This document shows, piece after piece, positions 25,292-37,040 of a stretch of 64,000 bases of DNA. Position numbers and translations under genes: made by a program. The stretch is from Labia minor (lineage: Eukaryota > Arthropoda > Insecta > Dermaptera > Spongiphoridae): NCBI GenBank assembly GCA_963082975.1, contig OY720344.1, forward strand, positions 14,433,580 through 14,497,579. Reading direction: 5' to 3'. The notes under the pieces are model-generated. The model made no database searches, was not told where the DNA came from, and saw only the letters and a list, made by a program, of their open reading frames with translations. Numbering within the stretch: position 1 is the stretch's first letter; every line of letters starts with the position of its first letter.

Positions 25292-26139
25292 ATTTTTCAA
25301 ATATATAATAATATTTTTAATCCTTTTATTTATATTTTATAATTAGAATATCCATTTTTTATATAATTTTATTAAAATTTAGAATCATATCAGTAGAATA
25401 ATCTTAAAAAAAACTAAATATAATATTTTGTTTTTTCAACTGTTTTTCTAACTACTAGAAGGTTATAGTGTGTGGTAAATAATCACATTTCCTTAAATAT
25501 GAACAATATCTTATAAATATCTTTTAGTATATTTTTTTTAATATATATTTATTTTTTCTATTTGTAACCCAAGATAATATGTTAATATAATAAGATCTGA
25601 AGAATAAAAGGAATAAGTAAATAATATTACTAATTTTACCAGTTTTTAATTCAATGCATGGTAACAGTACTCATCGTACCTTGTAAGAATAAATTTATGA
25701 AACTGAGATAAATTCAATTATATATCAAGGATAATATATATTTAACCCTTTTAATGAATATTAAAACCCACACCCCGTGGGAAATAAGGCTAAGAAGAAG
25801 AAGAAGAATGAATATTAAAATCGTAATTTTAATTTTTTTTAAGTTTAACACTGATAAATGTGAAAAAAATATTTTATTTATGTTCTTCCAATATTTTATA
25901 AAAAAAATGTAACTTTTCTTAAAATAATAGAAATAATAATTTCTAGATGAAATCAATTAATAAGCAATTATTTATTACTATTTTTCAAAGTATGGATTTA
26001 TTCCCTTAAGGCAACAGAGAAAAAGTAAAGTTTCTAGTTTTAATTCACTTTTAATTTAACAAAACATATAATGTAATTTGTATTTTATTAAACTGACAAG
26101 ATTGAAATGCATCCCAACATATGTGTTGTTGTTTTTTTT
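25292..26139. other. AT-rich DNA
   Basis: Short (AAG)n at about 25792-25807. No gene seen; the frame at 25714-25956 is low-complexity. Confidence 0.6.
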
Positions 26140-26420
26140 CTTTATTTCCGGGATAATTTCAACTTGGGAGATTATGAGTCTAGGGTTGGGAATCGGCCCC
26201 GGGCAGCAGCGGCTCGCTGCTTGGCCGGAATGCCATGAGAGCTTTTGATAATTCATCATTTATAATTTCGAGTTGGTCAGCACTCAAGAGAAAAAGAGAG
26301 AGAGAAAGGGATGGAAGAAAGAGAGAAAGACGGGGACGCGTGCAAAAATGCAAAATGGCGACCAAGAAGCGGACCTCGGCTCTGTCTTGGTAAAACAAAC
26401 CATTATGTATTAAAACGAAC
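26140..26420. promoter_or_regulatory. GC-richer island with GA-repeat tract
   Basis: Contains CGGCCCCGGGCAGCAGCGG and GCTTGGCCGGAATGCC, a GAGA-rich tract (26290-26330) typical of GAGA-factor targets in arthropods, and AAAATGGCGACCAAG. Overlapping minus-strand frames (26056-26259, 26180-26437) differ in frame and show no domain. Promoter or enhancer status is an inference. Confidence 0.33.
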
Positions 26421-26868
26421 AAGAGAGAGTTAATCAAAATATTGTATAAATTGTTAGATGTAATGACATTAAAAAAAATTTGAAAAGATACAAGTGATAC
26501 AAAAGGGTTAAAAACTCTTTATTTTGAGAAGTTGTCTTTATAAATGCATTATTATGATAATAAATCTGTAGGATATTCAATTGTACAATAATATGATCAA
26601 TGTAATAATTTTGAATAATTTTTCCATTCTATTGAATTAAATGGCATATTTTAGTTAAGATCTAATTTTGGAAATCACTCGAGTGTGTTATTAAATATAA
26701 AAAATTGAATGAAAATTGTATAAAACTTTGATTTTTGATTTTGACTATTAATTTTGTTTATTCTTCTTTAAAGAGAAATAAATTTTAATAATATTTATCC
26801 TTGTCTTTTATACTCGTATATACAAATTAAAAATAATGCAGGTTATATTGTTCAGAACAGTTGTCATG
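26421..26868. other. AT-rich DNA
   Basis: No feature recognised. Confidence 0.6.
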
Positions 26869-28412
26869 TCATGGATTTGGATAAAACTTTACCAGTGGAT
26901 TCTTTGTTAATTTCGAAGAAACTTTCCTTATACAATATTTCTCGGTCTCTTCTAGTTTACGGGATAAACATTATTGAAATTTGCATATAAATCCATTGAA
27001 ATTCTATTTAGCTAACATGTTTTATTCATTTGACCAGCAGAGGGCTCCGCTAATTTTCCTTGGGGGGGGGGTTATAAGTTCGGTTTGAATACATGAAAAT
27101 TAAAAAAATAATTAATTAATTAATTTCCCTATATCCAAACCGAACTGAAAAAACCGAAAATTAGGAATAAATTAATAATTAGTGAATTAGTAAAAAAAAT
27201 CATTACTTAATGGCACAATTCGACGTTCATAACCAGATAATCTATCAAACTTAAAAAATCTTTATTTATCTCGCTATTTTTCTAGTCAAATTCAAATGAA
27301 ATAATAGTTAAAACTATTTGGCCAACAAAGATTTAGCCAAATAACTTTTGACTGCTATTTGACTAGTAAAATTGAAAAGAAATCATAGTTGAAGCTATTT
27401 GGCAAGGTAAATGGCTTTTTCCTAGGCAAATGCCATTTTCCAAAAATTGCCATCTGCCTACGACATATATTAACAACTTAAAAATATTAATAATTGAATT
27501 AAATGAAACGAATAATTTTTACTTTATATTATCTTTATATTTATCTTCAATAAATGAATGAAAATAATAATAAGAAGTTAAAGGTAAAAGAGAAAGAAAA
27601 ACATAAATAAAATTATAAGGAGTGGAGAAAAACTTGATAAATGATTAATGATATTTCAATGAAATTCTATATAATTAAATATTTACAAAATAAAGAGATA
27701 GAATTTCAATTAGAGATCAAGATGATAATAATACCATCCGATTAAAAAGAATTAAGAGATTTTTTTTGCAAAGATAAGATAAATTTTCTTTCTTCATAAT
27801 ATAATGTGTTTATTGTAAAGTATGCAGATATTTAAATGTTTTATTTATTAAATATTCAATTTGAAATTGATTAGAAAACTTTCTTATGGTATTTACATCA
27901 AGATTATGAGAAAAGAATAATGTTGATGATGAGAAATAAAATAAATATAATATAGAAAATATATAAGAAAATTTTAAGATAAAATAATGAAAATATGATA
28001 TCTATACATATGAAAGTTATGATCAGATAACTATTAAAATTAGGCAGATAAACTAATTATGAATGAGCAGCCATTTAATAATGTTTTATTGTCTAATTCA
28101 CTAATTATTCCCTTATTCATTAATTTTCGATTTTTTTCGGTTCGGTTTGGATATAGGAAAATTATTTAATTAATTAATTTTTTAATTTTCATATATGCAA
28201 ATCGAAATTATAAAAAAAACACGGAAGATTAGTGGAGCCCTCTGCCGGTCAAATTAATAAATCATGGTAGCTAAATAGAATTTCAATGGATTTATATGCA
28301 AATTTTAATATTTTTTTATCTCGTAAACTAGAAGCGACCGACAAATATTGCATAAGGAAATTATCTTTAGAATTAAAAAATGAATCCACTGGTAAAGTTT
28401 TATCCAAATCTA
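26869..28412. mobile_element. Foldback-type element with about 345-bp inverted arms
   Basis: The left arm (about 26870-27215) and right arm (about 28070-28412) are diverged reverse complements. Shared landmarks are ACTTTACCAGTGGATTC, GCATATAAATCCATTGAAAT, GAGGGCTCC, TATATCCAAACCGAAC and AATAATTAGTGAATTAG. The 850-bp centre contains two similar segments around TAGTTAAAACTATTTGGC and TAGTTGAAGCTATTTGGC. On the minus strand the right arm has an open stretch (LDKTLPVDSFFN...) whose counterpart in the left arm is broken. No transposase domain recognised. It could be a foldback transposon, or an inverted duplication of an unknown coding fragment. Confidence 0.55.
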
Positions 28413-30129
28413 TTATGCATACGCTAAAGTGAACAATTACCATAACTTTAATTATAAAATCAAGTAATCTCAAGAGACGTGCGTGTGTTTGTGTGTATGT
28501 GCGATTTTAGAAAATTATTATATAAAAAAAAATTGAACAATTTATATTAAAAATAGTCAAGATAAGGTTTTAAGAAATATATTTTTATTAAAAAATAATG
28601 ATAAATATTGAATTATAACGGTAATTTATATTTTTAAACGCATTAAAGATTAGTTTGAATTGAACTATCGAGTCAACCACACACCATTGAAGAAAATTAA
28701 CTCAATGCAGCCTCTGACTACAGGTAATTAGAATTTATTACTATTAATTAATTATTTAATTAACAAAAGTGTAAAAATATATTTAAAATAGCTTTTAATA
28801 TTTGAGAATTAATAATAAAAAAACATTTAAAGTTATAAATTAATTAATTATTGAATAATTCTTTAAAAAATTATATTTTTATATTTAATATACTAAAATA
28901 TATAATATTATATTATTATTATTATTATATATTATCACATTCTCAAATTTATTTTTATGAATATATATGTATGAATAAGAATATGTATAAATATGAAGAT
29001 TTGAGAGAGGTATTTAGGTAATTTAAAATTTTATTATATATATATATATATATATATATATTCTAATTGTATTAGTGTTACAAGGAAATTTACCATTAGA
29101 AAATATTGATTTACAACCAATTACAGAATTACATAGTTATAAAATTACAATTTTAAAAAATTAGATTAAATATTAAAATTTATTGCTCCTTAAATGAAAG
29201 CAGTGTGATGCTCTCCTATTTAATTATTTATTTATTAATCATTTATCAATTATTCATTAAACAAATCTTGGGTTCACTATTTAGGATAACTTTTCTTTTT
29301 TCTTGTTAAACCTCTATAATTGTACAAATAAGCCTATTCTGAATCACCAAATTTTACAAATAAATATATTCTGGCATATTCAATTAATTTTATTTTTTAA
29401 ACAACTGTAATCTGTCTTATATTTTGTTTCTGATTAAATTATCTGTTTATTATATTTTAAAGATTGATGACATTTGTCTACCCACCTGCTGACAAGTTTC
29501 ATTCATTTTCATAATTTTTCAATCCAGTCAAAAAAAAAATAAAAACCAAAAAAAAAATACTTAAATTTGAAATTTAAGATTATTATAAATATTATATATA
29601 TAGTAAGAATTTTTTTTTATAATAAAGCAATAAATCTATCAATAGCTATTTCTTCTCTCCTTGAAATTAGTCTAATCAAATTTTATATTTTTTTTTCTTA
29701 TCACACGAATAATCAAAAGAAAAAATAGGTATATTATTAATATTAACCCAAAGGTTCAAAAACTGGATTATCTTATTTTTTTTTTCTTCTTCTTGGTCTT
29801 CTCCAAGTGTTACAGATAATATATCAGTTGCATCATCTTACATGCTTCCATCATATCGTTTTAGAGAGGTTTTTATTGCCCAGAGGTGAAAAAAAATCTT
29901 CGAAGCATGTCTATATATTTTTGAAGCACAATAAAATATCTTTTGACGCAACAAATTATCCATCCAAGATATGTCTTGGACCAAATATAATATAATTATA
30001 TACCAATATATTAATATGTCAACTTTTTAAATATATAGAAATATACGTATATGTATGTATGTATGTATGTATAGGTATATGCTGAGATTTTTTTTTTTTT
30101 TTTTTTAAATTCTAAATTTAATTTCTTGC
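28413..30129. other. AT-rich desert
   Basis: (TA)n at 29035-29061. A less AT-biased patch at 28675-28735, and at 29800-29990 an unrecognised 62-codon frame with no domain. A TATG/GTAT repeat lies near 30050-30072. Confidence 0.55.
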
Positions 30130-30420
30130 ATAATTATAGGCTCATTATCCCTGAGGAATATTTAATGGGAACATATGGTCATGTTATGGATAGCTATCGA
30201 TAATGGCCCGATCGGACGGGTTTGCTCGTAAACTTGCCTCGAAACTGACAGTGTGCGCATATAATTGTGAGAAGCTATTGACATTTGATGGTCACTCTTC
30301 CTTGTATTATTGATGTTTGGACTCGCTGATGATTGCTCCATTCTATTCGCAGATCGCCCATGGATGTGTCTTGCACCTAGTGTTTAATGCAGAATAAATT
30401 TAAATATAATATGGAGAGAT
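30130..30420. promoter_or_regulatory. GC-richer unique island
   Basis: Contains CATATGGTCATGTTATGG, GCTATCGATAATGGCCC and GATCGGACGGGTTTGCTCG. No matching TE family here and no long frame. Candidate cis-regulatory or conserved non-coding element; function not visible. Confidence 0.35.
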
Positions 30421-30740
30421 GGAATGGAATTTTGCTCTCCTCTTTCAATCTTTCTCTCTCTCTCTCTTTTGCTCTTTTGATTTTACTCCTTATGAATAGA
30501 ACTTTTCATACATTCATCTTTAAATTTCATATCATTGATAAAACAAGTAACTATTATCAAGAATAGAAGAAAGAACATTATTTCTTTTCTAATATCATAA
30601 CGGGATTCATATCTCGCATTGATCAATTATTACCTCAACAACTAAATAAATTAATGAGATAATAAATCAAATATTATTAATATAATATATTAAATGTATA
30701 CTACATATATAGTATATAACAAGTTAGACACAATCATATA
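30421..30740. other. AT-rich DNA
   Basis: (CT)n tract near 30452-30466, otherwise featureless. Confidence 0.6.
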
Positions 30741-31327
30741 CGAGGTCTGTTGAAAAGAAAAGGTGAATTTGGAATTATTTCGAAAAGTATTTCTTTCAAT
30801 TGTCGAAGCACTTCTAAATGGCACTTTTTTGTATAGCCATCAGCCATTAACTAATCAATTGTGACAAAACGCTTTTCTTTCATTGGTCTCTTCAGTTTTG
30901 GGAATAGGAAAAAGTCGCAGGGAGCCAAATCTGGTGAATACGATGGTTGAGGCATGATTACGCTGTTGTTTTTGGCCAAAAAGTCACGAACAAGCAATGT
31001 TGTGTGAGGTGTTGCATTATCCTGATGCATAATCCATGATTTGTTTTTCCAGAATTACGATTGTTTGAGCAGTATGGCTTCACGCAAACGTTGCATAACT
31101 TCCTTGTAGTATTCCTTATTTTTTTTTAAGTAAAAAATCGTAGAACACCCAAAAAACGTGACTAACTTCCCCCCCCCCCCTAGTTGTCAAACTACTAATC
31201 CAAAATGGCTGATAATGTCAACATATGAGAAACATTGTTTATCAACATGACAAAAAAAATATCCAATAATCGAATATACACAGCCCGCGAAAATTTAAAA
31301 TTCACCTTTTCTTTTGAACATACCTTA
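30741..31327 (-). mobile_element. Internally deleted mariner (family 1)
   Basis: Terminal repeats CGAGGTCTGTTGAAAAG (left) and AGGTATGTTCAAAAG (right, reverse complement) are flanked by TA target sites (30739-30740, 31328-31329). On the minus strand the leader (right third) joins directly to the C-terminal part of the transposase. A (C)n run at 31171-31180 interrupts the leader. The element is 587 bp against about 1.3 kb expected, so roughly the first half of the coding region is gone. Confidence 0.85.
30755..31104 (-). pseudogene. Mariner transposase, C-terminal catalytic remnant
   Basis: The minus-strand translation contains HQDNATPHTTLLVRDFLAK (catalytic Asp at 31019-31021) and YSPDLAPCDFFLFPKLKRP (last catalytic Asp at 30914-30916). 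The two Asp residues are separated by 34 residues, the D34D spacing of mariner. A stop follows KRFVTID and another precedes FWKNKSW. The first catalytic Asp and the N-terminal DNA-binding domain are deleted, so no active enzyme can be made. Confidence 0.85.
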
Positions 31328-32939
31328 TATATAACAATTTAGACACAATAATATACAATCTGATAAAAAATAAGATGAATTTTTTATAAAAATAAAACAA
31401 ATCATTATTTTCTTTTAAATCAATTTTATCAATTTCAGAGTTATTTTTGTTTGCCATTTGACACAATGCAATTATTCCAATGTTTTTATTTTAATCGTCA
31501 AAACAGTCAGAGAAGTTAAATAACTCTGGGATGCATTTCATTTTTTTTTTGTTTATTCAGCTTTCATCTTTTCAAACGAATTGAAACGAAGTCCCCGGAT
31601 TAGGCTTGTTTCAAGTCAGAGGTCAAGTGAATAACGTAGTTTTGGATAAAGATCGGATTTTTGACGAATGAATCAAGTGTAGAAAGGTGTATTATTGTGG
31701 GATGAAAACCGACAATTGCTAAACCATAATACTAGACTTTTAAGGCAAATAATTTTACACAAAACGACAACAAACATTATTCCTTGTTTTATCTGACTGA
31801 ATATATTCATAATGTTCAACAAAATATAAAATTTAATTTAATTTTTGTGATCTAAGTGTCATATAGATTATAAAATATTTTTATTATTTGCTCGATATAA
31901 AACTTATTTTAAAATTTATATTTTTTTAATTACTTCGTTTGTGTTTACTTGATATAATTTATTTATATAAGAATTGTTTATACTGGTTTAGAATATTTAA
32001 ACGATATCAGAAAAATTTTTACTTTGTTTTAGCAAAATTTATTAAAAATAAAATTTTTAAAATTTTTCAATATAACTAAAGTAAGTGCGATATATTTTAT
32101 TTTATACTATTATATATTATTATGTAATTATAAATATTTTAAGCATAATCAATAAAATAAAAATAATTTACTTCTATAATTATAAATCACATAATCAAAT
32201 AATAATTTTTTCACAAGCTATAAGAATTTTAAAATTATTTATTTAAGTAGTTTTTTTTAACATTTTTTTAAATAATAGAATAAATTAAATACATATATTT
32301 ATATATTTTAAATTATCAACTTAACGGAAAATGAATGTCTCCTTTTAAAAATATCCTAGAATATTATTGCGTATTCATTTTCAAAACATTCCGAGTCAAG
32401 AAGAGAGAAAATTTTTATTTATTTGAATATGGGCTTAATTGAAAAATGACACCTGTTCGTTCCTCTCATCTATAGACTCATCTTCTTGAGTGCTTTTAGA
32501 AGATTATTTCTTATTTCATATTCTCATATTTATTGTCATAAAGTCCCTCATCGTTCATTCTATTCATTTGAAAAGAAAATTTTTTTCCATCCATTTTTTT
32601 TTTTATTTTTTTAATTTATTTGTTTATTTAATTTTATTAATATTATATATGGATTCATTCAAGATTATTCTCACATTTCTTTTTCTATTTATTTAATTTA
32701 ATGAACTATTCTTTGATCAACATTTTTTCTCTCAATTAGAATAGCAATTACATTTAAACACCTGGTTTTAATCTCACTTATAATTTAATAAATATTTAAA
32801 AAAAAAAAGGATTTGTTTATATACTTGTAAAAAATAAACATTTAAAAATAATTTTTAATTACTTCACGAAATTGTTAATAATAATATATAAATGACTATA
32901 ATTTATGATTATTAAATAAATTTGAATTATTTATTATTA
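31328..32939. other. AT-rich desert
   Basis: A less AT-biased patch at 31560-31740 (AACGAAGTCCCCGGATTAGG) without a frame; otherwise featureless. The frame at 32490-32696 is low complexity. Confidence 0.55.
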
Positions 32940-33447
32940 CGAGGGCAAGTGAATAAGTCCGTAACTTTTTGAATTTTAAGTCTCTTAAATGAAATGACAA
33001 CATTGCTCCTGTCAGCAGGCAACCATCAGCTGACTTCTGTCAAAATTTGAACTGGCTGGGTCTTTTAGTTTTATTTGACATTCTCGTAATTTGAGAAGAA
33101 AATGGAAAAAGTGAATTTCTATGGCAAATATCCATAAATTGAGATTCGAATTGCTCCTTCATCCGCCCTAGTCTCCGGATTTAGCCCCGATTGTCTATTT
33201 CTTGTTTCCAAACCTGAAGAAATGACTCTGTGGAAAGAGATTTGACTCCATCGATGAAATCATCTCAGATACAAATACCTATTTTGATGAACTTGACAAA
33301 TCTTATTTTTGGAAAGGGATGAAAAAAATTGAAGAAACGTTGGACGCAGTGCATAGAGCTCAAAGGAGAGTACGTTAAAAATAAAATAATTTTTTATTCA
33401 AAAATCTGTTTCATTCAAAAAGTCATGAACTTATTGACCTGCCCTCA
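32940..33447 (+). mobile_element. Internally deleted mariner (family 2)
   Basis: Ends CGAGGGCAAGTGAATAAGTC and the reverse complement TGAGGGCAGGTCAATAAGTT, flanked by TA on both sides. At 508 bp it keeps leader, start codon and the C-terminal part of the transposase, with the centre deleted. Its terminal repeats differ from mariner families 1 and 3 here. Confidence 0.8.
33102..33384 (+). pseudogene. Mariner transposase remnant (family 2)
   Basis: Starts MEKVNFYGKYP then stop. Later segments in shifted frames read SGFSPD (the SPDLAP block), FDSIDEIISDTNTYFDELD and KSYFWKGMKKIEE, then RWTQCIELKGEYVKNK in another frame. These match the C-terminal third of mariner transposases (YFWKGMKKLEERWTQCIELKGEY type). 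At least two frameshifts and a large deletion of the catalytic core. Confidence 0.75.
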
Positions 33448-34054
33448 TAGATATAAATATAATATTAATAGATCATTCAACTTAAATTTAATAATTGAAT
33501 TGTTAAAACAAATTGAATTGATTGAATTTAAACAAATAAATATAATATAGGTATATTAATTTCAATAAAAAAAAAGATAAATTTTCTTAATAAATTCTGC
33601 TTGAAAATTTATGTTAAAAATTCTCTCTAAATATACTTTATCTTTAATTTCAATTTCAAATTTTGAGTAGTCATTCTGATGATGATTAAGTTTTATTTTG
33701 GTTTGATTTTTTTTTAACTTACTTTTTGTAGTGATTCGAGATATTTTAAAGATGATCACTCACCTATAACAAAATAAATAAATAAATTATTTCAAGAAAA
33801 AGAAAATTTGAGATTGAAAAAAAAAAAGAATACAAATTTATTTGATCCTAATTTTTTTTTATAGTTCAGTTTATCTAACTATCAAAATTAAGAAAAATTA
33901 TTCTTGTTCGTTTATCTTCACAATTCACCCAAGCCTAAAGAATAGACTAGTTTTGAACTTGATTATAGCTTATAGTTACAGATTCAGATAATAAATCGGC
34001 CTCTATTAGAAGGCAGATTTGAAATATAAATCCTCCTTTTTGAAATTGTGGCTA
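33448..34054. other. AT-rich DNA
   Basis: No gene or TE end recognised. Confidence 0.55.
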
Positions 34055-34200
34055 GCTGTTATAACTAAGGTCCCAAATGATTGATGAGGCGTCCACTTAA
34101 AGAAGGATCTTCCCGGGCTTGCAGATTGCAATGCACCCACCCACCTCATCTCCCCATTCCATATCCGAATCAACACACACATCCATACTTGCCATTTGAA
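34055..34200. other. Small GC-richer patch
   Basis: Contains CAAATGATTGATGAGGCGTC, CTTCCCGGGCTTGCAG and a C-rich CACCCACCCACCTCATC stretch. No frame and no repeat match; possible short regulatory element. Confidence 0.3.
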
Positions 34201-34672
34201 TTTGAATACTAAACGAGTGGATAATTTAAATATCCATCATCTTCTACATAGACACATAAATATCAAGGCGAACAGAAATATTGCGATGGATTTTTTTTTT
34301 ATTCTTTTTACAAATTATACGCTATTATATATTTATATATCAGAGCCGGGAGTGAAATTGGATAGTTTTAAAATTAATACCCCGTCCAGGTCAGAAATCA
34401 TTCAAATGATTTCAATTTTTCACACATATTTATAATAGAATTTGTGAAAGAAACACGATTAACACAAAAAAATAATAGTAATTTTTTTTAAAAAAAATCC
34501 ACATTTAAAAAAAAAAATGATTTTGAAATTAGTTAAAATATTTGATATTTTTAGAAAATTTCTAATGATATCATGAATATTTATATTTATAATGAAAAAA
34601 TTCATTAATTCACTTCAAATTAAATATAATTTTTAAATGTTATATTAACATATATATTGATAGTACAAGTAA
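34201..34672. other. AT-rich DNA
   Basis: No feature recognised. Confidence 0.6.
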
Positions 34673-34800
34673 TCTATAAATATAATTTCCGTTGTATGTA
34701 AGGATGTATGTATGTATGTGATGTCTGTAACATTATGAAGTTAGTTACAAATTTAGCTTAAACATAAATTGCAAACACCGTTTGCAACGGGTTCGTCTAG
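34673..34800 (+). mobile_element. 128-bp mini-Helitron, tandem unit 1
   Basis: Starts with TC (TCTATAAATATAATTTCCGT). It contains a short (GTAT)n, then a perfect hairpin GCAAAC-ACC-GTTTGC, an 11-nt spacer AACGGGTTCGT and the end CTAG. The 5' base is A, so ends and target follow the Helitron rules (A|TC...hairpin...CTRR|T). A second unit follows with no spacer. Non-coding, and far smaller than autonomous Helitrons. Confidence 0.75.
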
Positions 34801-34828
34801 TCTATAAATATAATTTCTGTCGTATGTG

Positions 34829-35487
34829 CTAAGGCTGCTATATATATTTCTGGCCTGGCAACACAGGTGACAAATCATGGATCTATGCGTATGAACCCCA
34901 AAATAACAGCAATCCACCGTGTGGGTCTTCGAAGACGACCCAAATCCAACGAAAGTTGTTCGTGGAAGAAGCAAATTGTCGCCTGTTTCTTCGGCAAAAC
35001 TGGTCATGTGGCGACTCTTCCGATTGAGCAATGTAGGACGGTCAATTTTGAGTGGTACACCACAATTTGTTTGCCTTAAGTCTTCGGAGAAATTCGAAAA
35101 ACGATCAAGAGAAGACGAATCATTGTGCACCATGACAATGCGAGCTCTCATACATCGGCTCAAACCAGAGCCTTTTTGACCGGCCAAAACGTCGAATTGA
35201 TGGGTCATTCGCCCAACAGCCCTAACTTGACACCCAATGACTTCTTTTTATTGCCGCACATCAAGAAAAAAATATTTTCGTCGCCAGAAGATGCTGTTGA
35301 AACGTTTAAAAACCATGTTTTGGAGGTGTCTCAATCGGAGTGGTAAAAGTGTTTCAACAATTGGTTTGAGCGCATGCAAAAGTGTATAAATCATGCTGGA
35401 GAATACTTTAAAAAACAATAAAATCATTTTTGATGATAAATATTCGCATTTTCATTATTAGGTCAGAAATATATATAACAGCCCTCG
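34829..35487 (+). mobile_element. Internally deleted mariner (family 3)
   Basis: The right end (reverse complement) is CGAGGGCTGTTATATATATT followed by TA. The left end is CTAAGGCTGCTATATATATT, where the flanking TA has become TG. The left terminal repeat is followed within about 25 bp by coding sequence equivalent to the middle of the transposase, so the N-terminal half is deleted. Confidence 0.82.
34868..35420 (+). pseudogene. Mariner transposase, C-terminal half with frameshifts (family 3)
   Basis: Successive frames read WIYAYEPQ, WVFEDDPNPTKVVRGRSK, VACFFGKTGHVATLPIEQ then WYTTICLP-stop, then VFGEIRKTIKRRRIIVHHDN. Catalytic Asp in HHDN is at 35134-35136, and Asp in PNDFF at 35239-35241 follows with 34 residues between, so D34D spacing is kept. 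SPNLTPNDFF replaces the usual SPDLAPNDFF. A TAA (35344-35346) breaks SEW-stop-KCF, and the tail ends ...HAGEYFKKQ. At least three disabling changes plus the N-terminal deletion. Confidence 0.85.
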
Positions 35488-35581
35488 TATGTATGTATGT
35501 GATGTCTGTAACATTATGAAGTTAGTTACAAATTCAGTTTAAACTTAAATTGCAAACACCGTTTACAACGGGCTCATCTAG

Positions 35582-36430
35582 TTTAAAATAATGTTTATAA
35601 ATAGGATTATTATATTTTTTGACTATTTCTAGGGAAAATACTCTCAAAAATTATTTATATCACAATTTGTAGTACATATTATTAAAAAAAATATTTCTTT
35701 TATTTTGTATAAAATCCTTTATTTTATGTTAAAATTTAAAAAAAAGGTTTTTATAATTCAAATGAAATGGATATTATTATTAAACCTTGCCTACTATACT
35801 TTAGACATAATAAAGTAATCAGTCTGATTCATCATAGATGTAAACATTTTCACACGTTGAATCGACATTTTGACACAATAAGAAGGAAGTAACGAGCCTG
35901 AAAAGAGTCTCAGGTCGTGGACGGATTCCTGCATTTCAAATGAGATCCTTTTATTATCGACTTTTCACTATTTATGACCGCCTCAACTGATTTATTCATT
36001 TCACTCAGTAATCCATCAAAAAGATTTTTATTCATGGCATATAGAATATTCCATTTTAAAAAACGGTATATATTTGAATATTCTGATAATAGAAGCTTCT
36101 TTTACACTTATGAATGGTTCAAAAATACCACAAGTTCCAATTTTGACAATTCAAATTCAAACAGAAGCAGATGAGTCATTTACAATGATTTTTGTCAATT
36201 ATTTTCAAAATGAACATTACATTGATTTAATAAAATTTATTGAATAATTATAATGACATCGTTATAATATTTTATGTAATTATACCCTTACTTATTAAAA
36301 TATCGGCTTATTAGTTTTTTATTGAGAAATATACGATACATTTAGATAATATTTCAAATTATTATAATTTTTTATCATGTCATTCATTCATGCATACATG
36401 ATATACTTATTTATATTTATTTAAATTTTT
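35582..36430. other. AT-rich DNA with a less biased patch
   Basis: 35820-35980 is more complex (ACGAGCCTGAAAAGAGTCTC, GGTCGTGGACGGATTCCTGC) but has no gene signature. The rest is low complexity. Confidence 0.5.
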
Positions 36431-37040
36431 ACTATCTCGCCAGAGATAGTATTGCGATCACGAAAATTTTCGATGTTGAGATTTTGATGTTTTTATACGT
36501 TTTGAAGGTTGCTGAATCATTTTCACTAAGGTTGAGAAAAATGTCTGTGTGTGTGTGTGTATGTGTGTGTGTATGTATGTAGGCAAGATTACGCAAAAAC
36601 GGTTTGAGCTAGAATGATGAAATTTGGTACATGGACATTATTCAAAATTCATAGTTTTCTATCAACTTTTGAGAAATGTAGCTCAACCGGAAGAGGGTCA
36701 TTACCTACAACGTTTTGATTTTTTTTCCTCTAAAGTGACCGTAAAAATAAAGATATATGTTTGATAATTTTTCACATGATTAATAATTGTATAAAACTGC
36801 TATATATAGAATTTCAGCTTGATTGATTCGCTGAAATTACCAGAATTAATTTTTTAACACTGCAAATCTCACGCGCCAACACGTGACGTGGTGCCATCAA
36901 CAAAAAGCCAAACATGCGCTGGTTTAATATTTATTATTTATTATTTATAATTTATAATTAATTAAATTTAATTTAAATATAATATATTATGTTATTTAAT
37001 CCAATTCAAATTGCGAGATAGTCGAGTGGAGACACTCCAG
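36431..37040 (+). mobile_element. Family-A HINE-like element (copy A4), full length
   Basis: ACTATCTCGCC to GCGAGATAGT, GAGTG-GAGA-CACTC hairpin and CAG. A (TG)n tract lies at about 36545-36570, with AACGGTTTGAGCTAGAATGA downstream. Very similar to copies A2 and A3. Confidence 0.78.

Larger units (their letters stand above)
34801..35581 (+). mobile_element. Mini-Helitron tandem unit 2, interrupted by a mariner
   Basis: Repeats unit 1: TCTATAAATATAATTTCTGT at the left and GCAAACACCGTTTACAACGG...CTAG at the right. It is split at a TA in its GTATG repeat by the mariner at 34829-35487. Without the mariner the unit is about 122 bp. The junction CTAG|TC with unit 1 is a direct head-to-tail joint. 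Confidence 0.75.

Noticed and set aside
26056-26437. Overlapping minus-strand frames over the GA-tract island
   Set aside because: Two different frames cover the same bases; one is a translated GA repeat (LSLFLPSLSLSLFLL). No domain.
29807-29995. 62-codon frame possibly from an unknown transposase
   Set aside because: No motif I can name, and only one short exon-like stretch in an AT desert; left as unassigned.
30050-30072. (GTAT)n as a further mini-Helitron trace
   Set aside because: Only the simple repeat matches; the TC start, hairpin and CTAG end are absent.
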